The notes under the pieces were generated by a model. The model saw only the letters and a list, made by a program, of their open reading frames with translations, made no database searches and had not been told where the DNA came from. A stretch of 48,304 nucleotides of DNA. Origin: a virus. Every line of letters begins with the position of its first letter. The stretch's first letter is position 1. The stretch lies in the IMG/VR virus record IMGVR_UViG_3300032116_000333, positions 1-48,304 of that record. One strand, given 5' to 3'. Below, one piece after another: positions 23,460 through 31,815 of the stretch. The translations under genes and the position numbers were made by a program.

Positions 23460-24395
23460 TTACTTACCTTTTCTTTTTACTAGTAGGTTTTTGAGAGCAG
23501 CACGAGCGAGGCTGCGTGCACGACGTTGTCCTGCTGGGCGCTTTCCTGCAGGTAATGTTGACTTTGCAACAACTGGACCACCAAGAACTTCTTGTGCTTT
23601 GAGGCGACTTGTTTCTTCGCGATCAGTAGCAATGTCTTTCATTCTACCTTCTTTGAGTTTTGCTTTTTTTGCCGCTGCAAGATAAAGACCATAAGAAGTG
23701 CCAGCTTGTCGCTTTTTTGCTCTGTCTTCTAGTTCTTGCGCTCTTCTTTCGGCATCAAACTTTTGCTGCGCTCTTTTGACATATGGCTTCATTGGTTCGT
23801 GCGATTCAGCAAATTGCTTTGAGTATTTTGATTGAAGATCTCTCTTTAGATCTGCAGCATGTCCTGCAGCCTGACTGCGGCTGTGTGCTGATGGCATGCT
23901 TGCGTAAGCAGTTGCCGTTTCTCGGCTCTTTCCTTTACTTGCAACACCCTTGATCAATTGTCTCTTTAAATTTGCAATTCTCTTTTCTTTTGCATCCATC
24001 TCTTCACCCAAACGATAACCCTTAATTGGCATACCTGCGCGTGCCATTGAAATTGGATTGTCGTGCTCGGCGCCAAGTGGTTCACCACCGAATGCTCTGC
24101 GAAGTTTAAATTCTTTATTGCGAGCATTACGCTTTTCTACGGCTCTCCTAATCAATTCAATGCGATCAACTTTCTTTGGCTCAGCAGCCTTTGCTTTTGC
24201 TTTGTTGATTACAGCGACATCTTTCTTGGCTTGAGCGGCGCTCTTTTGTTCGCCTTCATAACCACCGCTCTTTAAGAAAGCCTGAAACTTTGGATTTTTC
24301 GCATGTACTTTCTTTAACTTGCTCTTGAGCGCTTCAGAACCAGAAGTAAAAACTTTGTGCCAAGCAGCATTTTCGTCTAAATTTTCGATTTCCAT
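23460..24395 (-). CDS. Very basic Lys/Arg/Ala-rich phage protein
   Basis: A 311-aa protein of mostly helical, highly charged sequence, rich in Lys, Arg and Ala along its whole length (for example KRPAGQRRARSLARAA near the end). A short acidic N-terminus (MEIENLDENAAW) is present. There is no membrane segment or catalytic motif. Its composition suggests DNA binding. It sits between the Dps-like gene and the 442-aa modular protein, which are also possible DNA-associated or virion-internal proteins. The function is unknown. Confidence 0.8.
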   Translation of the reverse strand: MEIENLDENAAWHKVFTSGSEALKSKLKKVHAKNPKFQAFLKSGGYEGEQKSAAQAKKDVAVINKAKAKAAEPKKVDRIELIRRAVEKRNARNKEFKLRRAFGGEPLGAEHDNPISMARAGMPIKGYRLGEEMDAKEKRIANLKRQLIKGVASKGKSRETATAYASMPSAHSRSQAAGHAADLKRDLQSKYSKQFAESHEPMKPYVKRAQQKFDAERRAQELEDRAKKRQAGTSYGLYLAAAKKAKLKEGRMKDIATDREETSRLKAQEVLGGPVVAKSTLPAGKRPAGQRRARSLARAALKNLLVKRKGK

Positions 24396-24416
24396 GCGAT
24401 TATCCTCAGTAACTAA

Positions 24417-24950
24417 TTAAACGCCTTTGAGCGTTGTAGCAACTTTCCAATTTAACTTGGAAAATGCTTCGATGTTATTTTGCAAAAAATTTGAGAAACC
24501 AATTTCGCCAGCGGCTTCTGCTGCAGCGTATACGGTTTTCAATTCACGAACTAGTTTTGATAGTTCGTCGTTTAGATTTGCAAGCATCTGACGTGGCTCG
24601 AGCATTGCTGAAGTGTCTTCAACAACTGAAGATTTACGAGCAAGAGTTGCTGGTGAGAGCATTACATATCCGCCGAGAATACGAATGTGCTCAGCATGAT
24701 TATCTACTGTGCCGTAAAGACCTTCGTAAACTTCACCAAATAGTGCGTGGTATTGTGGGAAGTTTGCGCCGTCGATGTTTAGGTGATAGGTATGTGCCTT
24801 CAAATAAACGCCGAAAATGTCAACAAGAGCCTTGTCAGCCATGCTTACAAGACCTGCTTTTTGAACTTCAACGTCTTCTTTTAGTTTCGTAGCCATAACA
24901 GCCTTCGCTGCGCCAGCCACTGAAAGTAATGATTTATCCTTAATGAACAT
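24417..24950 (-). CDS. Dps-like ferritin-fold protein
   Basis: A 177-aa protein whose residues about 35-170 follow the Dps (miniferritin) pattern: YLKAHTYHLNIDGANFPQYH, then GTVDNHAEHIRILGG. H56, H68, D83 and E87 match the intersubunit ferroxidase ligands H51, H63, D78 and E82 of E. coli Dps; the D67 equivalent is Gly with a Glu beside it. Known Dps proteins form 12-mers that oxidise iron with peroxide and often coat DNA. Here a longer N-terminal arm (about 30 residues with several Lys) could bind DNA or direct packaging. A late-promoter-like box lies 29 nt upstream, so expression with structural genes is likely. Confidence 0.82.
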   Translation of the reverse strand: MFIKDKSLLSVAGAAKAVMATKLKEDVEVQKAGLVSMADKALVDIFGVYLKAHTYHLNIDGANFPQYHALFGEVYEGLYGTVDNHAEHIRILGGYVMLSPATLARKSSVVEDTSAMLEPRQMLANLNDELSKLVRELKTVYAAAEAAGEIGFSNFLQNNIEAFSKLNWKVATTLKGV

Positions 24951-24978
24951 TATAGTTTACTCCTGGTTAGGTACGTTA

Positions 24979-24986
24979 TATTTATT
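24979..24986 (-). promoter_or_regulatory. Late-promoter-like box (AATAAATA)
   Basis: The minus strand reads AATAAATA, overlapping the stop codon of the 820-aa gene and placed 29 nt before the Dps-like ATG. It fits the NATAAATA form of T4-type late promoters and could give the Dps-like gene and its followers a separate late transcript. Confidence 0.45.
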
Positions 24987-27444
24987 TGTCGCCAAATTCA
25001 CGCTCAAATGCCTCGTTGACATCTACTGACTCACGACGCAAATCCTTATCGGCTGTGTGGTAGGTTTTGCCCTTTGTAATATAGGAATTTACACGAGCAT
25101 GACCCCACTGCTGTGGCGTGGTTCCTGGACGATGTCCAGAATTCCAAGCCGCAACGCCACGATTATAAACCTTTCTTAAAGTGCCAAGCGAAATGCCCGA
25201 CTTTCTCGCTTTATCGGCAAGTGACTTACCTGCTGATTCTTCCATCGTGCCCATTGCGGCTTGATGAATATGGCGATTTTGATGATGAATTACACGAGTA
25301 TCGCGAATGCGCCGCTCACGTTCTGTCTTTTTAGTAATTGCAGCATTATCAGTCATTTGCTCAGCAACGCGTGGCAATTCACGATAGGCTTTTGCTAATC
25401 CCTTTGAAGGAAGTTTCTTTGCAGCCTCACGACCCATTTGTAGTGCAGATCCACCAAATCGAACTTTACCGCTGATTGATGCATTCACGCCAGCCTGACG
25501 CAATACCTTTTTCTTGGCTTCTGCGTTTGCTTTATTGCGTTCATCAATTTGTTCTACGCTTTCATATGCAGCAACTGTATGACGGTGAATGACTGGTCCT
25601 GTTTGTTGAGGTTTCGCGACTCGCGTTTGTCTTTCAATAGTTGAGAATACAGCGCGCATATGTTTGTGGCTAACTGCTGGTTTCTTTTTTGCAACAGGTT
25701 TCTTTCGTAGAAAGGATAAGAAACCTTCAAATTGTTCGACTTCTTCGTTTGTCTTAGCGACTTGTTTTTTATCATATTCTTTGCGAGCCTGAGTCAGCAT
25801 TTCCTCGCCACGCTTACGGCTGGCATCGCTTGCAGTTTTTTCTCTGTCAAATGCGCGTTGTAATTTGACGGCTGCACTCATGCGCTTTGAGCCTTCATCC
25901 ACTTGCTCGGCTTCTTCTTTCATTTGATTAATGTATGATTTGAATTTGTCAGCAACAGTATCCCCTTTATGTCTGCTTATGTTGACAGACTTACCATGCA
26001 AACTACCACGGACTGTGTCATCGTCCTTGTCATGTTCTAGCCAGCCAACTTCTTTATTTCCAACAGAGACACTAAAGTGCCGCATCATTGGGTTTGCTCT
26101 TGAGCCTTTGAATACAGGAGACTCTTTAGGCTCAATTTTATATCCACGAGCCTCATCCACTTGCTCGACTTCTTCAAAATGAGCCTTCATGTGTGCTTCG
26201 GTGTCTTTCTTGGTTTGATTTGGACCAAGACCACCAAGTTTTGTCATGCGGCGAATATATTTTTTAGAAGCGGCAGCTGCACGAGCATTCTTATCTCGAT
26301 TCAAGAAGTTCTTGACATCAGATGATTTTGGGCGAGCGGCTGCTTCATAATCGAAGCGCATGTTGGCTTCATCAACCTGCTCGACTTCTTCTTTTACTTT
26401 TTTATATTGTTTTTGCAATATTTTCAATGCACCTGATTTAACTTCATCGCGTTTAACTGGATTCGCTTTTTTTCCTAATGCTAATCCTTCAGCACCACGA
26501 CTTGAAGATGGTTGAGATTTATCCATTTCATCGAGTGCAACTTCATGTAAGCGAACGTTGCTTACATGTGTTTTAAATATTGGGTAATAGTCATCACCAC
26601 GACCTAGTGTACTGCGCTTATAATCGCTGCGGAAATAAACATGACCACCTTCAACCTTTTCAACTTTACCAGTATTTTGACCACCTTTAATAGTTGAAAT
26701 GTGATCGCCGACCTTTGGTTTATAATCTGCCATCTTTTCTTCACCCATATGTTTGAAGTATTGAACTTGTCTTTCGCGCTTCATTGCGCCAGCCTTTGTG
26801 TCATAAGTTCCAAGATTGCGTCCAGTCTTTTTAGAAACAAGACGAAACTTACCATCAACCTTTACGATTGTTTCATCTAACTCTACGGACTCGTCCATTT
26901 TTGGACTGATTCCTTTATATTCTCTTTTAACACCTTCGCCGTCCCAATAAGCGCAGCACATTCTTTCTGTCACAAAGTCATGAATGTCCTCGTGATTGCA
27001 ATATGCTTTTATCTTAACAACTGCCTTTCCTGGCAATGTAACAAGATCAGCATGTTTAGACATTTCAACGTATGCTTCGTTTGGCGCTTTCAATCCACCA
27101 TATTCGTTCAATTCGCTCTTGTCGACTGGCTTCTCTGATTCCTTTACCCAGTGAATACAGTTAGCGCAATTTGTTCCTTCAATCTTTTCTGGTGCACCTT
27201 CAACAACAATACCAATTTGTTCACCGAACATTTTATGAAAACGTTTTGTGTATTTGCTTGGTTTTGTTTTTGCTGTTGCATCACCAGGTGCAGGTTTGTA
27301 TGCGCGTGGATCGCTGTCGGAAAGTTTTGCTGCCTTTTTCCAATGCGCAGCACGAGCCTTTGCAGTAGATTTACTTAAACCTGCCACATACTTCTTTGGC
27401 AATCCTGATTCTTTATCTTTTGCAACAGGAGGAAACTTTTTCAT
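24982..27444 (-). CDS. 820-aa modular polyprotein-like protein with repeated EEVEQVDE motifs
   Basis: A string of small basic modules separated by acidic motifs. Modules: residues 1-80, a basic segment (GLPKKYVAGLSKSTAKARAAHW) resembling DUF5824-type sequence; 90-170, a Cys cluster (C93, C96, C149, C163, C164) that may bind metal; 192-232, a VDGKFRLVSKKTGRNLGTYD module; 240-300, a KOW-like module (KPKVGDHISTIKGGQNTGKV); and 738-800, a SGISLGTLRKVYNRGVAAW...GTTPQQWGHARVNS module that recurs in marine phages. Separators include VVEG (80-83), KIEG (87-90), ELDET (188-192), EQVDEA (355-360 and 427-432), EQVDEG (513-518), EQFEG (570-574) and EQIDER (631-636). These resemble prohead-protease sites. 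Function unknown. Confidence 0.82.
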   Translation of the reverse strand: MKKFPPVAKDKESGLPKKYVAGLSKSTAKARAAHWKKAAKLSDSDPRAYKPAPGDATAKTKPSKYTKRFHKMFGEQIGIVVEGAPEKIEGTNCANCIHWVKESEKPVDKSELNEYGGLKAPNEAYVEMSKHADLVTLPGKAVVKIKAYCNHEDIHDFVTERMCCAYWDGEGVKREYKGISPKMDESVELDETIVKVDGKFRLVSKKTGRNLGTYDTKAGAMKRERQVQYFKHMGEEKMADYKPKVGDHISTIKGGQNTGKVEKVEGGHVYFRSDYKRSTLGRGDDYYPIFKTHVSNVRLHEVALDEMDKSQPSSSRGAEGLALGKKANPVKRDEVKSGALKILQKQYKKVKEEVEQVDEANMRFDYEAAARPKSSDVKNFLNRDKNARAAAASKKYIRRMTKLGGLGPNQTKKDTEAHMKAHFEEVEQVDEARGYKIEPKESPVFKGSRANPMMRHFSVSVGNKEVGWLEHDKDDDTVRGSLHGKSVNISRHKGDTVADKFKSYINQMKEEAEQVDEGSKRMSAAVKLQRAFDREKTASDASRKRGEEMLTQARKEYDKKQVAKTNEEVEQFEGFLSFLRKKPVAKKKPAVSHKHMRAVFSTIERQTRVAKPQQTGPVIHRHTVAAYESVEQIDERNKANAEAKKKVLRQAGVNASISGKVRFGGSALQMGREAAKKLPSKGLAKAYRELPRVAEQMTDNAAITKKTERERRIRDTRVIHHQNRHIHQAAMGTMEESAGKSLADKARKSGISLGTLRKVYNRGVAAWNSGHRPGTTPQQWGHARVNSYITKGKTYHTADKDLRRESVDVNEAFEREFGDK

Positions 27445-28895
27445 TTGCTTTCTTCTTGTATTGCTGTTGTCGTTAAACCAATTCCACCTGATGGTACTGC
27501 GCCCATGCGACCATCAAAGTAACTGCTCATTCCCATTCTTGCGACAGAAAGAGGAGAGATATCTTTCAATTTCTTTTTCTTAGACTTCTTATTTTCTTCT
27601 TCGCCAATGGTTGGCTCAGCAGACCTGGCAACGGCAATGCCGCCCCCTCTTGCATCTCCCTGACTACTTTCAAGGGGATTCTGTTCCTTTCGACGAATAT
27701 TTTTCTTTTTATCTTCGTCAGCACTTGTTTCAGCTTCCGCATAACTCTTGACATCATTTGTGACCTGTCCTGGTGTTAAGTGCTTCATAAAATTTGAAGC
27801 ATCGTTTGTCCCTGCTTCCAAAACTCTTTCATCTAAAAATCTTTCAACACCTTCTGACAATTCACGAAGCCATCCGCCAATTTCTGCTTTGCGGCTTTCT
27901 TCTGCAATAATAATATTTTCTGAATTGTCATAGATGAAGAATGTTTTAAATTCTTCAAAAAATGCATTCATGTTCTTTAGTGATTCATCGTAACGATTCT
28001 TACGAACTTCTTCATTAAATGTTTTCGAACCTTTCATCAAACGGAAGTTATTACGATTGCGCGAAACTTCATCTGATGTATAAACGAAAACCATGGCAGT
28101 ATCATAACCCATGGCTTCTAAAATTGTTTTTGCAATTTCAATCTTTCCTTTATTTTCGGCAGTACCGTTAATAATTACAGAAGGATAATCTTCTAGTTCA
28201 AGAAGATTCTTTTGTTCTAAAATTGCTTTATGCAGTTTATCTAAACTTAATTCAATTAAATTATGTTCATTGAATACAGAATGAATCAAGAAATCTTTAC
28301 CGCTTCCTGGTCCACCAACAAGAAATACTGCTTTATAACTTTCTTTGAGTTTAGTCATTCCTGCTTTTACCTTATCGTGTAGTTCAGCGCCTAATTTTTT
28401 ATCTTTATAATGAGATATGAAATCATTACGTTTGCCTGACGAAACCAAACCGCGAAGTTTTGAGGCTGACATACCCTCCGCACCTTCTGAGTCTGGATCA
28501 CGATGTCCTGCAGAAACAACTTCAACTTTCTTAATTTTTGGGAATTCTTTTGCGCGATATTTGTTTAGTAATTCGTGATATTCTGGAACGCGATCTGAGC
28601 CTGCAATTAGGGTAACGTGAGTATGCCCCTTACTTTCCAAATGCTGCATTGCATGAATAAGAGTACGAACCTTTGAATTTGAAACGACGTTTGCTTTTGG
28701 AAACAAACGACGCATCGCTGAAACTTTATCGTCGTGGGATAGCGGATTGCTACGACTATCTTGAGTGTGTGTAGGGAAAATGTAGTGAGCGCCGCCTGTT
28801 TTTTCGGCGTGCTCCATTGCGGAGTTTACTACTTTACCGTGACCTTCTTCTGTTGGAGGGTTAAAACGACCCCACACTAGTGTTGCTTTACTCAT
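27441..28895 (-). CDS. HIGH-type nucleotidyltransferase fused to a P-loop kinase-like domain
   Basis: A 484-aa protein. The N-terminal domain (about 1-150) has GRFNPPTEEGHGKVV, the (H/T)xGH nucleotide-binding motif of the NMN adenylyltransferase/cytidylyltransferase superfamily, and a later SASKLRG (143-149) like the family's ISSTxxR. The next domain (about 185-360) has a Walker A motif GGPGSGKD (194-201) and follows small-molecule or polynucleotide kinase layout. The last 120 residues are polar and contain VLEAG, a possible protease site. NadR-type enzymes join similar activities for NAD synthesis, but the substrate here is undetermined. Start at ATG 28895 gives the standard beta-strand opening; an upstream start at 28916 is less likely. 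Confidence 0.87.
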   Translation of the reverse strand: MSKATLVWGRFNPPTEEGHGKVVNSAMEHAEKTGGAHYIFPTHTQDSRSNPLSHDDKVSAMRRLFPKANVVSNSKVRTLIHAMQHLESKGHTHVTLIAGSDRVPEYHELLNKYRAKEFPKIKKVEVVSAGHRDPDSEGAEGMSASKLRGLVSSGKRNDFISHYKDKKLGAELHDKVKAGMTKLKESYKAVFLVGGPGSGKDFLIHSVFNEHNLIELSLDKLHKAILEQKNLLELEDYPSVIINGTAENKGKIEIAKTILEAMGYDTAMVFVYTSDEVSRNRNNFRLMKGSKTFNEEVRKNRYDESLKNMNAFFEEFKTFFIYDNSENIIIAEESRKAEIGGWLRELSEGVERFLDERVLEAGTNDASNFMKHLTPGQVTNDVKSYAEAETSADEDKKKNIRRKEQNPLESSQGDARGGGIAVARSAEPTIGEEENKKSKKKKLKDISPLSVARMGMSSYFDGRMGAVPSGGIGLTTTAIQEESK

Positions 28896-28922
28896 AGTTT
28901 TACCATCTGTTGGCAATAAGAT

Positions 28923-28930
28923 TATTTATT
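28923..28930 (-). promoter_or_regulatory. Late-promoter-like box (AATAAATA)
   Basis: The minus strand reads AATAAATA over the stop codon of the 28926-30092 gene, 28 nt before the ATG at 28895. Form and spacing match the other boxes at 15170 and 24979. Confidence 0.45.
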
Positions 28931-30092
28931 TTTTTCTTCCTTTTAGCAAATTAGAACGAGCAAATTCTGCACGATTTACTAATTTTGTTGGATGTCCATT
29001 ATGTACCATAACAAACCCTTCTGGCTCGGTTTTTTTACCGTCTATATGGTGTTCAAATTCAGTCGAGGAAGATAGAGTTTGCACTAGTGCATTTTTCGCT
29101 TTTTGAATAGCATGATGAATCTTAAACGCTTGGGCTAAATGTTTACCATTTCTGTCGACTTCGTTGTGAAATGCATTTAAAAGTTCGTGTTGTTTGAGTT
29201 TACCTTTTGGCGTTTTCTTCTTTTCGATCTCGCCTTCGTAACGATTGGAGACGAAAGAACGATAACCCTCAACCGTTGGAGTCGTATTTTCACGAACGGT
29301 GTGATTAATATAAAGGTCTAAATGATCTTTATGGGCTCGAGCCACGTGATACATCTCTGGATGAGAGGCTTGGTGGTGGCGAATTGCTGAATTTAGGTAG
29401 GTGCGAAACTCTTTTTGATTCTTTTCAGAGTGTTCGACTGGCTTTACGCCTGGATGAATAAGGTGAACGCTTGGGTGAGACCCAAATTTATCGTGATCTA
29501 CGTCAAACCCTGCAGTCATATTTGCAAGATCAGGACCGTGATACTTTGTGTGAACAACTAATCCGACGTGGGCTTTTGCGATCTTTTGACCGTGTTCTGA
29601 GTCTACAGGGGTAGAATAGGTGATTGTATTTGGAGTAAAATGATATTTACCGCCTTTTTTAGCCACATCACCCTTTGTATACATTAGGTCGCCTTGATAA
29701 ACGCCATGTTTTGGGGCGACTTTAGGTAAATGTCGAAGCGCAGTTTTAAGTTTTTCGACTAATCCAGGTGCGTGACCGTGATTGCGATCGATGTCGGCTT
29801 CACTATAATTGATTTTTGGATTAACGTTGAAAGCCGACTTACTGGCAACAAAGAACTTGCCCGTTTGTGGATGACGACCAAACACGATAGAAGGGGATCC
29901 ATCGTACTTGGTCGTCACTTTTGTAGTATTGAACGCACCGTTAAGTTTGTCGTTTACTGCTGAGAGAGCATCTACCGTATGGTGAAAACCTGTTTCACCG
30001 CTATGTAGAAAGTTATCTTCTGCGTGTGTTAAGTGCTTTAAATGCTTAACTGGTTCTATTTCTTCTTGTAAATAGGTGCTAAACGATAACAT
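28926..30092 (-). CDS. Ligase-like covalent nucleotidyltransferase (DUF6267-type) with capsid-targeting-like N-terminus
   Basis: A 388-aa protein. It starts MLSFSTYLQEE, matching the T4 internal-protein targeting pattern with Glu at residue 10. The core then shows, in order, the motifs expected of the DNA/RNA ligase and capping-enzyme superfamily: K62-Y-D-G (motif I, the adenylated lysine), GVYQGDLM (130-137, motif III-like), GLVVHT (177-182, IIIa-like), EGFVMV (358-363, motif IV) and KLVN (370-373, motif V). The family name DUF6267 is from memory. Self-nucleotidylation at K62 is a strong inference; whether it seals nucleic acid is unknown. It is followed by the nucleotidyltransferase/kinase gene after 30 nt. 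Confidence 0.85.
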   Translation of the reverse strand: MLSFSTYLQEEIEPVKHLKHLTHAEDNFLHSGETGFHHTVDALSAVNDKLNGAFNTTKVTTKYDGSPSIVFGRHPQTGKFFVASKSAFNVNPKINYSEADIDRNHGHAPGLVEKLKTALRHLPKVAPKHGVYQGDLMYTKGDVAKKGGKYHFTPNTITYSTPVDSEHGQKIAKAHVGLVVHTKYHGPDLANMTAGFDVDHDKFGSHPSVHLIHPGVKPVEHSEKNQKEFRTYLNSAIRHHQASHPEMYHVARAHKDHLDLYINHTVRENTTPTVEGYRSFVSNRYEGEIEKKKTPKGKLKQHELLNAFHNEVDRNGKHLAQAFKIHHAIQKAKNALVQTLSSSTEFEHHIDGKKTEPEGFVMVHNGHPTKLVNRAEFARSNLLKGRKK

Positions 30093-30128
30093 TTAAAAAC
30101 ATACTCTCCGCTCTGTGGGATATGAGTA

Positions 30129-30135
30129 TATTTAG
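30129..30135 (-). promoter_or_regulatory. Weak late-promoter-like box (CTAAATA)
   Basis: The minus strand reads CTAAATA in the 50-nt gap upstream of the ligase-like gene, 37 nt before its ATG. It departs from TATAAATA at two places, so it is only a candidate. Confidence 0.3.
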
Positions 30136-30142
30136 TTTCTTT

Positions 30143-30928
30143 TTAATTACTCTTCATTTTTGCAAGAGCAGCAGTCAACGCCTCACGAACTGGACGCATA
30201 GCAGGATGCGCTGGGATCGTGCAGGTAGAACGAGAAGCCAAAGTGGCTTCTTTGAATTCTTCTGGCGTAAACCATTGAACGTTATCAATACCCATTAACT
30301 CCACGAGTTCGTGCATATTGACCGAACCTTCGTTTACAAGATTCACAGGACCTGATTCGCCGTCTTCAATAAGATCGCATGCAACACGAACGGCTTCGTC
30401 AAGGTCAGTAAGAGAGTTTTGACCTGCGTCGATAAGTTTAGCGTTCTTGGCGTAATTCATCACCTTGGTTAGGTAATTCTTTTTCTCATTAAGACCAGTA
30501 AATGGCATGCGAATACGGAAAACAAGAGCACGATCCTTCAAATAAAGATCCGAAACGCCCTTGGTTACTGAATAGATGCTACCGAAGTAATTTGGATCAT
30601 CATTTACATGAGAGATCTCACCTTGGTAAATGCAGCCGCTCGAGAAGTGAGCCAAACGTGGCTTGTGCCAATTTTCTTCGCAGGATTTGTAAAGTAATGC
30701 TGGAAAAATGGCATTAGCGTAGGTGGTTCCTTCGCGATCTAATTCACAAGCATCGACATTTGGCGATCCTGTCATACCTGCACAGTTCACAACCCAATCA
30801 TAAACGCCATCTGCTGCTTCTGCCAACGCATTCTTATGATCGGAAATCGTCACAACATGATTGCGATTCATAAGTTCCGTTAAAACTTTTTTACCTGTCC
30901 ATCCACGCCCAACAACTAAAATTTTCAT
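30143..30928 (-). CDS. dTDP-sugar epimerase/reductase-like SDR (RmlD or NRS/ER-like)
   Basis: A 261-aa extended short-chain dehydrogenase. The NAD(P)-binding GxxGxxG-type start is VVGRGWTGKKV (5-15). NCAGMTGSPNVDACE, FSSGCIYQGE and FGSIYSVTKG (catalytic Tyr-x3-Lys) follow, then RIRMP. The GSPNVD.CE, SSGCIY and LRIRMP details match the plant-type NRS/ER enzyme, which does both 3,5-epimerisation and 4-reduction of the keto-sugar, better than bacterial RmlD (recalled pattern). Placed directly after RmlA and RmlB, it would finish a dTDP-rhamnose-like sugar. ATG at 30928 is chosen; a start four codons upstream is possible. Confidence 0.85.
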   Translation of the reverse strand: MKILVVGRGWTGKKVLTELMNRNHVVTISDHKNALAEAADGVYDWVVNCAGMTGSPNVDACELDREGTTYANAIFPALLYKSCEENWHKPRLAHFSSGCIYQGEISHVNDDPNYFGSIYSVTKGVSDLYLKDRALVFRIRMPFTGLNEKKNYLTKVMNYAKNAKLIDAGQNSLTDLDEAVRVACDLIEDGESGPVNLVNEGSVNMHELVELMGIDNVQWFTPEEFKEATLASRSTCTIPAHPAMRPVREALTAALAKMKSN

Positions 30929-30936
30929 AGCACACC

Positions 30937-31815
30937 TCAATTATGTTTTCCCAGTTTAATGATCTTCTGCAAATATTTACCATAGTCCGACTTAATATAC
31001 TTGTTTGCCGCTTCTTGAAGTTGGTATTCTGTAATCCAAGCATTACGATATGCAACCTCTTCAGGGCAAGCAATCATTGTTCCAGTTCGTCTTTGAATTG
31101 AACCAACAAAGGTTGATGCCTCTGCAAGTGATTCAAACGTACCAGTATCAATCCAAGCAATACCACGATTCAAATATTCAACTTTACAATCGTGATCTTT
31201 CATATAAAGATTATTAATGTCTGTGATTTCAAGTTCACCGCGAGCAGACGGTTTGATTTGCCACGCATAATCTACGACTTTATTGTCATAGAAATATAGA
31301 CCAGTTACAGCATAGTTTGTTGGCGCAACGGCTGGTTTCTCGAGAATTGCTTTTGGATCACCATGCTCATCAAGTTCAAGAACGCCGAAACGTTCTGGGT
31401 CTTGTACATGATATGCGAACAAAGTGCAACCTGTATTGTTCTTTGCGTAATTGAAACGGTTGATCAAATCATTACCGTAAAAAATATTGTCACCAAGAAC
31501 AAGAGCAACATCATTCTTACCAATCCAATCTTGAGCGAGACGGAAGCACTCGGCAATTCCGTTTGGCTTTTCTTGAATCATGTAATCAATTTTCAAACCC
31601 CACTGCGAACCATCTTTCAACAAACGTTTGAATTGTTCGCTATCATTTGGTGAGTTGATGATTAAAATATCGCGAATTCCCGCTAACATCAAAGTCACAA
31701 GAGGATAATAAACCAATGGCTTATCATAAACTGGTAGCAATTGTTTCGATGTCACTTCAGTACATGGATACAAACGAGTACCCATACCACCTGATAGAAT
31801 AATCCCTTTACGCAT
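30937..31815 (-). CDS. rmlA: Glucose-1-phosphate thymidylyltransferase RmlA
   Basis: It makes dTDP-glucose from dTTP and glucose-1-phosphate. The N-terminal nucleotide-binding motif GGMGTRLYP, KQLLPVYDKP, the central GDNIFYG with metal-binding Asp, EKP and ITDINNLY are all present. At 292 aa the protein has the usual RmlA length. It overlaps the RmlB gene by 8 nt and precedes the reductase by 8 nt, forming a three-gene dTDP-sugar operon. It draws on the dTTP pool that ThyX of the same phage feeds. Confidence 0.95.
   Translation of the reverse strand: MRKGIILSGGMGTRLYPCTEVTSKQLLPVYDKPLVYYPLVTLMLAGIRDILIINSPNDSEQFKRLLKDGSQWGLKIDYMIQEKPNGIAECFRLAQDWIGKNDVALVLGDNIFYGNDLINRFNYAKNNTGCTLFAYHVQDPERFGVLELDEHGDPKAILEKPAVAPTNYAVTGLYFYDNKVVDYAWQIKPSARGELEITDINNLYMKDHDCKVEYLNRGIAWIDTGTFESLAEASTFVGSIQRRTGTMIACPEEVAYRNAWITEYQLQEAANKYIKSDYGKYLQKIIKLGKHN

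Noticed and set aside
30093-30135. Possible terminator hairpin between the sugar operon and the ligase-like gene
   Set aside because: Only a 6-bp stem with a large loop and no following U-run.
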